Origin: an uncultured Clostridia bacterium
Lineage (GTDB): Bacteria > Bacillota > Clostridia > Oscillospirales > Ruminococcaceae
DNA: 7,499 bases
Assembly (NCBI GenBank): GCA_947625455.1
Contig: CANQOJ010000110.1
Location: forward strand, 1 to 7,499
Reading direction: 5' to 3'
Made by a program: the position numbers and the translations under genes. Below, in pieces: positions 1-5,612 of this stretch (its first letter is position 1; the number at the start of each line of letters is the position of its first letter). The notes beneath the pieces are model-generated. The model ran no database searches and was not told the DNA's origin. It was given only the letters and a program-made list of their open reading frames with translations.

Positions 1-46
1 TGTTATTATCTGTTAGAATATGTTAGTAAATGTCAGAAAAATGTTA
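1..46. repeat. 10-bp phased TGTYA box array, left arm
   Basis: TGTTA or TGTCA starts at 1, 11, 21 and 31, an exact 10-bp period, and again at 42. Bases between the boxes are A/T-rich and loosely conserved. Helically phased short boxes at the end of an inverted repeat are typical of protein-binding arrays, such as transposase or recombinase ends. The binding protein cannot be named from this window. Confidence 0.7.
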
Positions 47-472
47 GATTGTTGAAAACTGCATTTCCACATAATGGGATTTAAGTTAATAAAAATTCAA
101 GCATTCCTCAGGTAATCTCCTTTTGATGTTTGATAAATAATACACGGTTTGCGCAATATTCTGCTTTGGGGGAATTTTGAAAACCCAAACGATTGCTTCT
201 GGCGAATCCACAAAATTTATAACAGTTTTCAAACTTTTACCAGTATAAATTATTTCGGTATTGAATTATTTGTGAAAAATATTTTTCAGCTGTTTAACAA
301 ATCCCTCAACGTTCTTAATCAAAATATTGCGCAAGATGTGCATTATTTTTTTCAACATCAAAAGGAGATTACCCGAAGAATGCTTGAAATTTTCCGCGCA
401 AAAATCCCATTATATGGAAATAAAGTTTTCGACAATCTGACATATATTAACATATTATAACAGATAATAACA
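1..472. repeat. Long imperfect inverted repeat (foldback or MITE-like element, left end outside window)
   Basis: The left arm (about 1-163) matches the reverse complement of the right arm (about 320-472) with many substitutions and a few indels. Shared blocks include TGTTATTATCTGTTA (1-15 against 458-472), ATAATGGGATTT (73-84), TCAAGCATTC (98-107), GTAATCTCCTTTTGATGTT (112-130) and GCGCAATATT (151-160 against 323-332). The central 164-319 is AT-rich and not clearly repeated. The left arm carries about 11 extra bases near 36-46, equal to one extra terminal box. The terminal boxes run on past 472 to about 510, so the mirror copy must continue beyond the left edge of the window. No transposase or target-site duplication is visible. 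It could be a miniature transposable element, a remnant of one, or two inverted copies of a once functional sequence. The repeat itself is seen directly; its class is not known. Confidence 0.8.
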
Positions 473-510
473 TATAATTACAGTATCTGACATTTTGTTA
501 CATGATTACA
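438..510. repeat. 10-bp phased TNACA box array, right arm
   Basis: This is the mirror of the left array. TGACA, TAACA or TTACA starts at 438, 448, 458, 468, 478, 488 and 498, seven boxes at exactly 10-bp spacing, with a possible eighth at 506. The first four pair with the boxes at 31, 21, 11 and 1 of the left arm. The others have no partner inside the window because the left arm is cut off by the window edge. Confidence 0.75.
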
Positions 511-597
511 GCAAATCATTAGTTTAAAACAACTTAAAATATTCAACCGCGTAATGCTAAAACTAGTAAAATCTTTGTACTATTTTCAGAGTTACGA
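511..597. other. Flagellin upstream region without recognisable expression signals
   Basis: This AT-rich stretch lies between the box array and the first flagellin-like codon. I see no sigma-28 flagellar promoter (TAAA, about 15 bp, GCCGATAA), no good sigma-A promoter and no SD near 598 or 613. It is in frame with the flagellin from 538, after a TAA at 535-537, but holds no ATG, GTG or TTG in that frame. Confidence 0.55.
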
Positions 598-612
598 GTA
601 GTACAGCATAAC

Positions 613-2409
613 ATGAACGCATTGAATGCGTACAACAAGCTCAACGCTAACGTTGCAGGTTTGAAGAAATCTTCGGAGAAACTTTCAAGCGGTTACAGAA
701 TCAACCGCGCAGGCGACGACGCGGCAGGTCTTGCAATCAGCGAGAAAATGCGCTCACAGATCCGCGGTCTTAATCAGGCAGTTCGTAACTCTCAGGACGG
801 TATCAACATGATCCAGACCTACGAGGGAGCAGCTCAGGAAACACACAGCATTCTTCAGAGAATGAAAGAGTTAGCAGAAGAATCCGCTACGGGTACATAC
901 CAGAACGAAGTTGACCGTGATGCTATGCAGTTGGAGTTCGACCAGTTGAATGACGAACTCGACCAGATAGCTGATACGGACTTTAATGGTACTGTAATGC
1001 TCAACGGCGGTCAGATGGCAGATGGTCTTAAGGCTACAAATGGTAAGTTTGATTATGCAAATAGCACACGTGCAGCATTTCAAATTGGTTCTGCAAGCGG
1101 ATTGGTTATAGGTATAGGAACAGATGGCAACACTACGGATGCAGATACAGCAGGAACTGTTACCTTTACTGCTACCAAGTTTGATGATGGTACAGTTTGC
1201 TGGCAGGCAAGCAATGGTGCTAAAGGTGCTGCTGGGGATGGTTGCGTTAAATCAGATAAAGAACCTAGTACTACGGATTCAAAAAGTGGCGGATTCGTAT
1301 ACAATGGTGTTTCCATTAACATTGATACAAATAATGTTGTAACTGGTGATACAATAACCATTCGCTTTTCTGAAAAGAAAGAAGCATCGGGATTAGGTTC
1401 GCAAATTACTGGTACCACAACTGATTGGGGCTCTGTAACAAAGGGCGCAGAAACTAAAAACTCAACTATTGAGTTAGAGGATGTAACGCCTACCAGTCAA
1501 GCAATCGCTGATGCTCTTAACTACTTAAATAAAGTAGTAATAGAACAAAAATGGACCGCTGGTACGACGCCGGGTGAGGATGCAGGTACACCTGCTGAAT
1601 CGCAAGTTAAAATTAATGGCGTAACGGTTGATACTAGTGTTGCCAAAAAGGAAACAAACTTGTTCACATATGCTGACGGTTCACGCATTGATTTTGTATG
1701 TGCAACTAAGGACAAAATGGATGACGGAACGTTTGTATATACTGACAAGAATGGTAATAAAACCACATTGGCTACATTCAAACAAGGTACTGAAACCGAA
1801 AACGCCCCTGGAGATACCATTACTGGCACTGGCACAGTAACTACTACCGTGTATACATCCAAAGCATCATTTACACCCGCAGGAGATTCTGGTGTAGAAA
1901 TTATTGAGCCGTCTGGAAAGGTTTCCCAGTCGAACTCAAATAATGCGGCTACTGCTCCTCTTACTTATACAGATCAACTCGTTCTTCAAGTTGGTGCGCG
2001 TACAAAAGACAGCGTAAACTTTACGTTCTCTTATGATACTGACGGTATGGGTGACCTCAAGGCTAACCTCGACATCTCGTCAAGAGCAAACGGTCTTAAC
2101 ACTAAGAACCTTTCGCTCCTTACGCAGGCTGATGCTAACTTTGCGATTGATAAGATCGACAACGCTATCAACAAGGTTTCTATGGTAAGAGCGACATTCG
2201 GTGCTACACAGAATCGCTTGGAGCACAAGATTACCAACTTGACAACGACTTCTGAGAACCTGACAGAAGCAGAAGCGGCAATCCGCGACACCGATATGGC
2301 TTCCGAGATGATGAACTACACCAAGTTCAACATCCTCCAGCAGGCTGCACAGTCTATGCTCGCACAGGCGAACCAGCAGCCGCAGTCTATCCTCCAGTTG
2401 CTCGGCTAA
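613..2409 (+). CDS. fliC: Flagellin with large variable central domain; normal start codon absent, possibly a silent copy
   Basis: This encodes flagellin, the secreted subunit of the flagellar filament. Residues 1-130 form the conserved D0/D1 helices (LSSGYRINRAGDDAAGLAIS, residues 25-44). They include QRMKELAEES at 82-91, corresponding to the TLR5-recognised segment. Residues from about 455 to 598 are the C-terminal D1/D0 part, with LVLQVGA and an end in NQQPQSILQLLG. The roughly 320 central residues are variable-domain material rich in Thr, Gly and Asp, and contain three cysteines (196, 211, 363). Codons in the conserved ends favour C-ending forms; the centre favours AAT, GAT and ACT, suggesting a separate history. 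The reading frame before ATG613 encodes VVQHN (598-612), exactly residues 2-6 of a typical MVVQHNM start, but the preceding codon is CGA, not ATG. No SD precedes 598 or 613. An ATG613 product would lack the usual first six residues. The family call is certain; whether the gene is expressed is doubtful. Confidence 0.9.
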   Translation: MNALNAYNKLNANVAGLKKSSEKLSSGYRINRAGDDAAGLAISEKMRSQIRGLNQAVRNSQDGINMIQTYEGAAQETHSILQRMKELAEESATGTYQNEVDRDAMQLEFDQLNDELDQIADTDFNGTVMLNGGQMADGLKATNGKFDYANSTRAAFQIGSASGLVIGIGTDGNTTDADTAGTVTFTATKFDDGTVCWQASNGAKGAAGDGCVKSDKEPSTTDSKSGGFVYNGVSINIDTNNVVTGDTITIRFSEKKEASGLGSQITGTTTDWGSVTKGAETKNSTIELEDVTPTSQAIADALNYLNKVVIEQKWTAGTTPGEDAGTPAESQVKINGVTVDTSVAKKETNLFTYADGSRIDFVCATKDKMDDGTFVYTDKNGNKTTLATFKQGTETENAPGDTITGTGTVTTTVYTSKASFTPAGDSGVEIIEPSGKVSQSNSNNAATAPLTYTDQLVLQVGARTKDSVNFTFSYDTDGMGDLKANLDISSRANGLNTKNLSLLTQADANFAIDKIDNAINKVSMVRATFGATQNRLEHKITNLTTTSENLTEAEAAIRDTDMASEMMNYTKFNILQQAAQSMLAQANQQPQSILQLLG

Positions 2410-2441
2410 TAGGCTTGAAACTGCGGGAACGCGGTTTAACA

Positions 2442-2479
2442 AACAAAACTTCCCCTCTCCACAGAGAGGGGATTTTGTT
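2442..2479 (+). terminator. Intrinsic terminator of flagellin, probably bidirectional
   Basis: The stem is TCCCCTCTC (2451-2459) with GAGAGGGGA (2464-2472) around a 4-nt loop. It is followed by TTTTGTT, with AACAAAA on the other side (2442-2448). It begins 32 bases after the flagellin stop codon. A near copy lies at 2791-2829. Confidence 0.85.
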
Positions 2480-2490
2480 GTAAAAAACTA

Positions 2491-2519
2491 TTGACAAATA
2501 GGAATTTGTGTGCTATAAT
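2491..2519 (+). promoter_or_regulatory. Perfect sigma-A promoter of the small antitoxin RNA
   Basis: TTGACA at 2491-2496, a 17-bp spacer, then TATAAT at 2514-2519, giving a predicted start near G2526. The -35 starts 11 bp after the flagellin terminator, so transcription should be insulated from the flagellin gene. Both hexamers match consensus exactly, implying strong constitutive expression. Confidence 0.9.
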
Positions 2520-2525
2520 GTAATT

Positions 2526-2607
2526 GTGAAAGATAAGGAACGATAGGATTTCCACGCATCACAAAGATTTCCCCCAAGCAACTGGACAAAGCTTGGGGGA
2601 TTTTTTT
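2526..2607 (+). ncRNA. Putative type I antitoxin RNA (about 80 nt)
   Basis: This short transcription unit runs from the perfect promoter at 2491-2519 to the hairpin terminator ending at 2607. It has no start codon preceded by an SD. Bases 2539-2562 are a shortened copy of plus-strand 2697-2725, which is the antisense of the toxin start region: AACGATAGGATT is identical, then TCCAC, GC and ATCAC in order, with five bases missing. The RNA can therefore pair with the toxin mRNA across the edge of the SD, both possible start codons and the first codons. Resemblance may extend back to about 2528. It is convergent with the toxin gene and shares its 3' hairpin region, as RNAII does in the enterococcal par/Fst locus. 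The signals are visible; the antitoxin function is inferred. Confidence 0.75.
2571..2607 (+). terminator. Terminator of the antitoxin RNA
   Basis: A perfect 9-bp stem, CCCCCAAGC (2571-2579) with GCTTGGGGG (2591-2599), encloses an 11-nt loop and is followed by seven T (2601-2607). In the minus direction the hairpin is followed by AAATCTTT, so termination of the convergent toxin mRNA here would be weaker. Confidence 0.9.
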
Positions 2608-2626
2608 GGGTATGTGCTATGCCGGA

Positions 2627-2716
2627 TTAGTTGTTGTCTCCGTTGTACAAAATACGGACAATTTCAACGAATAAATTCGCTGCAACGGAAACTAAAAACG
2701 ATAGGATTATATCCAC
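2627..2716 (-). CDS. Putative small hydrophobic type I toxin peptide, Fst-like (29 aa)
   Basis: The predicted peptide starts MDIILSFLVSVAANLF, continues VEIVRILY and ends NGDNN. Residues 3-20 are largely hydrophobic and long enough to span a membrane once; the tail is polar. Length, single membrane segment and polar C-terminus fit membrane-acting type I toxins such as Fst, TxpA or BsrG; I did not verify homology. I chose GTG at 2716-2714 because the SD GGAGG (2729-2725) is 8 nt upstream. An in-frame ATG at 2722-2720 would add two residues but sits only 2 nt from that SD. The gene has its own perfect promoter, is convergent with the putative antitoxin RNA, and shows SD sequestration and 5'-3' pairing in its mRNA. 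Such genes are often missed because of their size. Function is inferred from architecture. Confidence 0.75.
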   Translation of the reverse strand: MDIILSFLVSVAANLFVEIVRILYNGDNN

Positions 2717-2723
2717 TGCCATC

Positions 2724-2749
2724 ACCTCCCCTCGAAAAATCTCGGAGGT
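2724..2749 (-). promoter_or_regulatory. Leader hairpin masking the toxin Shine-Dalgarno
   Basis: On the minus strand ACCTCC (2749-2744) is perfectly complementary to GGAGGT (2729-2724), which contains the toxin SD. The loop is 14 nt. Forming this hairpin would hide the ribosome binding site, as in the 5' stem-loop of fst RNA I and other type I toxin mRNAs. Confidence 0.7.
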
Positions 2750-2763
2750 AATCCGGCACTTTC

Positions 2764-2792
2764 ATTATACCATAAATATCGAATTTTGTCAA
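2764..2792 (-). promoter_or_regulatory. Perfect sigma-A promoter of the toxin gene
   Basis: On the minus strand, TTGACA (2792-2787), a 17-bp spacer and TATAAT (2769-2764), with predicted start near G2759-G2757. The -35 overlaps by two bases the outer stem of the operon terminator at 2791-2829, so the toxin promoter follows directly behind that terminator. Confidence 0.9.
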
Positions 2793-2829
2793 CAAAAATC
2801 CCCTCGTTTGGTCAAGAGGGGATTTTGTT
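2791..2829 (-). terminator. Terminator of the minus-strand operon, bidirectional shape
   Basis: The stem is TCCCCTC (2799-2805) with GAGGGGA (2816-2822), flanked by AACAAAAA (2791-2798) and TTTTGTT (2823-2829). Read on the minus strand it ends in TTTTTGTT, 40 bases past the stop codon of the M14-like gene. It is nearly identical in design to the flagellin terminator at 2442-2479. Confidence 0.85.
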
Positions 2830-2868
2830 ATAAAATACTATATCAGCAAGCGCCGCAGATGTACACCG

Positions 2869-3813
2869 TCATTTGTGCATTCTCTTTACTATCTTAAACG
2901 CAAGTTCCCGCTCGGCAATAAGCGGTTTATTATGCGCAAAAAACACAATCCCGTCCACTGGCGCGGTTATCTCTCCGATAACTTCTCCGTCATACGGGTG
3001 ATAAATCTGCGCAAGGACATCACCTTTCGAGGTTTCGCTCCCTATCTCGCATACAGAACGGTAAATGCCTGCCGAGGGACTGCGGACGTTCATCATATCG
3101 TCCTCGTTGATTGTAACCCCCATTGCGCCGCCAAGGCACTTGTACTTCACCAAGCCCATTCTTGACAAAAAGCGAAGCACCGCCGAAACGCCCATGTTTG
3201 CGGACTCCTCGTCAATTTGCTCCTTGCTTTCGGTATAAACCGAAAACGCCGAAGTACCGCTAAGCTGAAGATTGTAATTCAGAGTGGTTTTGTCGAGGGG
3301 AGTTGGATTTCTTAGTATTACAAACGGCATACCGAAAAGGTTTGCCAGGGATTTGTTTTCTTTTCCCGTTTCCATCATTCTGACATGAGGCACAAATGTT
3401 CCCGAAATATAGAACGAGGCAAACTGAACACAACAGCGGTAATCCTTTATTTCCTTGAAAACCCCTGCGGCAATCCGCTCGGTAGTTTCTCCGTTTTCAT
3501 TTCCCGGAAACATACGGTTTATGTCCGTGTTGTCAAGGCACCAGAAACGGCGGTTTGCGTTTATCCCGTAGTTATTTACGCTGGGAATTACAAGTATCTC
3601 CTTGTCGTGGGCAATTTCACCCTGCTTTTCAAGCTTTGTAAGCATTTTTACAAGCTTTCCGCACATATAAAGCTGCTGAATTTCATCACCTCTCAGCGCG
3701 CCTATTATACAACAGCTTTTCTCGCCTTTTCCAAATCTGTATCCCGTTACTCTGAAATCATCTCGGTACAATCCCGAAAGGCTGTATATTATTTCCTTTT
3801 TCAATGCTTTCAC
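2869..3813 (-). CDS. M14/succinylglutamate desuccinylase-like protein with degenerate zinc site
   Basis: The 314 residues have the fold signature of the AstE/aspartoacylase branch of M14 zinc carboxypeptidases: IIGALRGDE (37-44 region), VIPSVNNYG (75-83), DNTDINRMFPG (94-104) and YTES (193-196). The C-terminal 247-308 is a beta-rich domain typical of this branch. In active enzymes the first motif reads HGxE; here Arg41 replaces the zinc-binding His, although Glu44 remains. The second His motif, DLH, is replaced by VQFAS (129-133). From memory, close clostridial relatives share this RGxE form, so it is probably a family trait and not a recent mutation. The protein may be a non-catalytic relative or use other chemistry. 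The start is GTG with a weak, A-rich SD, 29 nt after the NYN gene. It is the last gene of the operon. The family call is good; substrate and role are unknown. Confidence 0.75.
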   Translation of the reverse strand: MKALKKEIIYSLSGLYRDDFRVTGYRFGKGEKSCCIIGALRGDEIQQLYMCGKLVKMLTKLEKQGEIAHDKEILVIPSVNNYGINANRRFWCLDNTDINRMFPGNENGETTERIAAGVFKEIKDYRCCVQFASFYISGTFVPHVRMMETGKENKSLANLFGMPFVILRNPTPLDKTTLNYNLQLSGTSAFSVYTESKEQIDEESANMGVSAVLRFLSRMGLVKYKCLGGAMGVTINEDDMMNVRSPSAGIYRSVCEIGSETSKGDVLAQIYHPYDGEVIGEITAPVDGIVFFAHNKPLIAERELAFKIVKRMHK

Positions 3814-3842
3814 ATTCTTTCACAAAAATTCAAAACGCCATT

Positions 3843-5603
3843 TCAATTTGCTTCAACATGATACCTGTCTGCTTTCACTCCGTCAATTGCGTTTATGAAA
3901 TCAGAAAATCTTGAATAACCGTAGTCGGTAAAATCAAAACCGCTGAATTTCTTCTTTATCTGCGTTGACAGCATCTTTATGCTTACTTTGCCGTTTTTCT
4001 CGACAAAATCGCACACAAATTCCTCTATCTGCTCTGTACGGGCTATAAAATTCTCATCAATCTTTATGGAGTTTCCGCTTGCCTTAACTCCCGCAACTGC
4101 CGTCACAAGCTGCTTAAGCGTCAGCGCGCCTATGTCCTTTAAATAATTATCGCCGAACTTTTTCCTCAAAAGCTTTCCTAATGCGGGTAAAGTTATGCTG
4201 TTGTTATGCTGAACGGTCTGTATTTGTATCTCGCGCTTGACCGCATTAAGTTCGGCTTTCTCGCGGACAGGTTTTTCCTGAATTTGTTTTTCGGGTGCGG
4301 GCTTTTCGGTTATCGGCTTTTCTTTAACGGGATTTTCCTGCGCAGATTTTTCCTGAACCTGCGGGGAAGTTTGAGGAACGGAAACAGGTTTTGAACCTGC
4401 TTTTTGAGGAAGAAATTCGGTCATGGTTACAAACTGGTTAAGCCTGCTTAAAACAGTTTGTTTGTCCAGGAATTTCGCGAAAGTCTTTGCGCCGAATTTT
4501 GAATAGTCAACTTTCCCGACAAGTTCCTCCAGCTGATTTTGAACCTTTTGGATTTTTTCTAGACCGTTGCCCGATTTCTTGATTATATATATAATCGCGT
4601 CCGTAATTTCGCTTTCTGTAGGCGTTTCGGAAAATTTCGGCTCTGCAAGCGGCGCGGGCGGCAATTCGGGTTCGGGGTTATTTTTAGGCGCTTTTTCCGC
4701 AAGATAGACTATTGAACCCTCGCGGTACAGCGTGTTTTTTTGGTTGTCAATAAACTTCGCGAACTTTTTTGAACCAAATCTCGAATAGTCAATCTTTCCC
4801 AGTGCGACAGTCACAAACTTGTCTATCTTTGTTATATCCTCGCGCCCGCCAACGCTGTGCTTTAAGAAGTTTACGATTATGTCCGTTATTTCACGCGCCG
4901 TAGGACCGTTGTATTTGTGCTTAAAGCGCTGTTTTTTCGGCTGGGGGGTTGGGTTTTTCATGGTGACAAAATTGCTTTTGCGCTTAAACTCCGGGAAACT
5001 GTCGATAAAGCTTGAAAAACGGTTGTAGCCTATTGTATTATAGTCAATGTTGCCGTATTTTGAAGTAAGAAACGCCTGCACTTTCGGCAGGTCAAGTTTC
5101 CCATCGTCATTTTCTCTGACAAAATCAACAAGGTCTTTTCTCAACTGAACTTCGTCAAAATTTTCCTCGGTTTCGCAAACCTGATTAAGATAAATAAACT
5201 TATGACAGCTTGAAGTAAACGGCAAAGGAGTTTTAACTTCGCCTATCCCCACAACAAACTTCCCCGCTTCTCTCAGCCTTATAGCAAGCCTTGTGAAGTC
5301 GCTGTCGCTTGTAACAAGTACAAACCCGTCGACATTTCCCGTATATAGAATGTCCATAGCGTCGATTATCATTGAAAAGTCGGTCGCGTTTTTGCCTGCA
5401 ATATACGCAGTTTGCTGAACAGGCATTATCGAGTTGTTAAGCGTAGGGTAATGCCAGCTGCTGTTGCCTTTCTCCCAGTCGCCGTAAATGCGCTTGTAGA
5501 TAAGTTCTCCGAATTTTGACGCTTCTTCTAAAATAAACTGAGCGTATTTTGCAGAAACATTGTCGCTGTCGATAAGAAGCGCAAGCCTTTTTTCCTCGGT
5601 CAT
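3843..5603 (-). CDS. NYN-domain putative ribonuclease with about five OST-HTH/LOTUS modules
   Basis: Residues 6-140 form a NYN (LabA/DUF88, PIN-like) domain with the expected acidic residues: Asp12 and Asp14 (LLIDSDN), Asp75 and Asp81 (ATDFSMIIDAMD), Asp100 and Asp102 (TSDSDF). NYN domains are metal-dependent nuclease folds. Behind it I count repeated OST-HTH/LOTUS modules at about 153-217, 235-301, 329-395, 455-517 and 522-586. They are recognised by repeats such as GKIDYSRFGSKKFAKFID, GKVDYSKFGAKTFAKFLD and FDFTDYGYSRFSDFI; the fourth is the most diverged. A Lys/Glu/Pro-rich linker with a 5-residue period separates modules 3 and 4 (416-450). LOTUS domains bind RNA, including G-quadruplex RNA, so a cytoplasmic RNA-processing or regulatory role is inferred. 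The start ATG has SD AAGGAGA; the SD overlaps the thyA stop codon, so translation is probably coupled. No signal peptide or membrane segment. Confidence 0.85.
   Translation of the reverse strand: MTEEKRLALLIDSDNVSAKYAQFILEEASKFGELIYKRIYGDWEKGNSSWHYPTLNNSIMPVQQTAYIAGKNATDFSMIIDAMDILYTGNVDGFVLVTSDSDFTRLAIRLREAGKFVVGIGEVKTPLPFTSSCHKFIYLNQVCETEENFDEVQLRKDLVDFVRENDDGKLDLPKVQAFLTSKYGNIDYNTIGYNRFSSFIDSFPEFKRKSNFVTMKNPTPQPKKQRFKHKYNGPTAREITDIIVNFLKHSVGGREDITKIDKFVTVALGKIDYSRFGSKKFAKFIDNQKNTLYREGSIVYLAEKAPKNNPEPELPPAPLAEPKFSETPTESEITDAIIYIIKKSGNGLEKIQKVQNQLEELVGKVDYSKFGAKTFAKFLDKQTVLSRLNQFVTMTEFLPQKAGSKPVSVPQTSPQVQEKSAQENPVKEKPITEKPAPEKQIQEKPVREKAELNAVKREIQIQTVQHNNSITLPALGKLLRKKFGDNYLKDIGALTLKQLVTAVAGVKASGNSIKIDENFIARTEQIEEFVCDFVEKNGKVSIKMLSTQIKKKFSGFDFTDYGYSRFSDFINAIDGVKADRYHVEAN
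4254..4358 (-). repeat. 15-bp/5-residue degenerate tandem repeat coding for an EKP-type linker
   Basis: Residues 416-450 of the NYN-LOTUS protein consist of about seven 5-residue units ending in EKP, ENP, EKQ, EKS or EKA (for example VKEKP, ITEKP, IQEKP). It is a charged, proline-rich, presumably extended spacer between LOTUS modules 3 and 4. Such arrays can vary in unit number between strains. Confidence 0.7.
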
Positions 5604-5612
5604 AATTTCTCC

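Larger units (their letters stand above)
2528..2725. repeat. Diverged direct repeat linking antitoxin RNA and toxin start region
   Basis: Copy 1 (core 2539-2562) lies in the small RNA and copy 2 (core 2697-2725) over the toxin translation start. They share 12 identical bases, 2539-2550 and 2697-2708. The shorter matches TCCAC, GC and ATCAC follow in order, with gaps of 3, 1 and 1 bases. Two such repeats, one per convergent RNA, are the hallmark of the par locus, where they give trans-complementarity between toxin mRNA and antitoxin. Confidence 0.8.
2620..2759 (-). promoter_or_regulatory. Predicted 5'-3' long-distance pairing of the toxin mRNA
   Basis: The predicted 5' end of the toxin mRNA (GTGCCGGATTA, 2759-2749) is complementary to TAATCCGGCA (2629-2620), which begins at the stop codon: ten Watson-Crick pairs plus one G-U. 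The helix abuts the SD-masking hairpin and could stack on it. Similar fold-back pairing keeps hok and AapA toxin mRNAs translationally inactive. Confidence 0.65.
2465..2841. repeat. 27-bp direct repeats flanking the toxin-antitoxin module
   Basis: Positions 2465-2491 and 2815-2841 match at 25 of 27 bases, exactly 350 bp apart. Each copy comprises the right stem and T-tract of a terminator plus TAAAA and ACTAT. The left stems and A-tracts (2442-2458 and 2791-2805) also correspond, while the loops differ. The whole putative toxin-antitoxin module lies between the copies. Confidence 0.85.

Noticed and set aside
149..460. 103-codon open frame on the plus strand inside the inverted repeat
   Set aside because: It starts with TTG inside the left arm, has no SD and runs through the right arm into the box array. 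The mirrored arm carries indels and an in-frame stop, so nucleotide similarity, not coding, is what is preserved.
1..510. CRISPR array
   Set aside because: The period is 10 bp with 5-bp boxes; there are no repeat-spacer units of 25-40 bp and no cas genes.
520..560. Sigma-28 promoter for flagellin
   Set aside because: TAAA elements occur, but none is followed at about 15 bp by anything close to GCCGATAA.
541..597. Possible integron attC-like site (ATTCAAC at 541-547 and GTTACGA at 591-597)
   Set aside because: The right motif does not match GTTRRRY, the two are not complementary, and no folded attC core is apparent.
2080..2442. 120-codon minus-strand frame opposite the flagellin 3' end
   Set aside because: It is a shadow of a strongly conserved flagellin region, with no SD and a Leu/Arg/Cys-rich composition typical of antisense frames.
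2631..2897. 88-codon plus-strand frame
   Set aside because: It is antisense to the toxin gene and crosses the promoter and terminator signals; no SD and no recognisable protein features.
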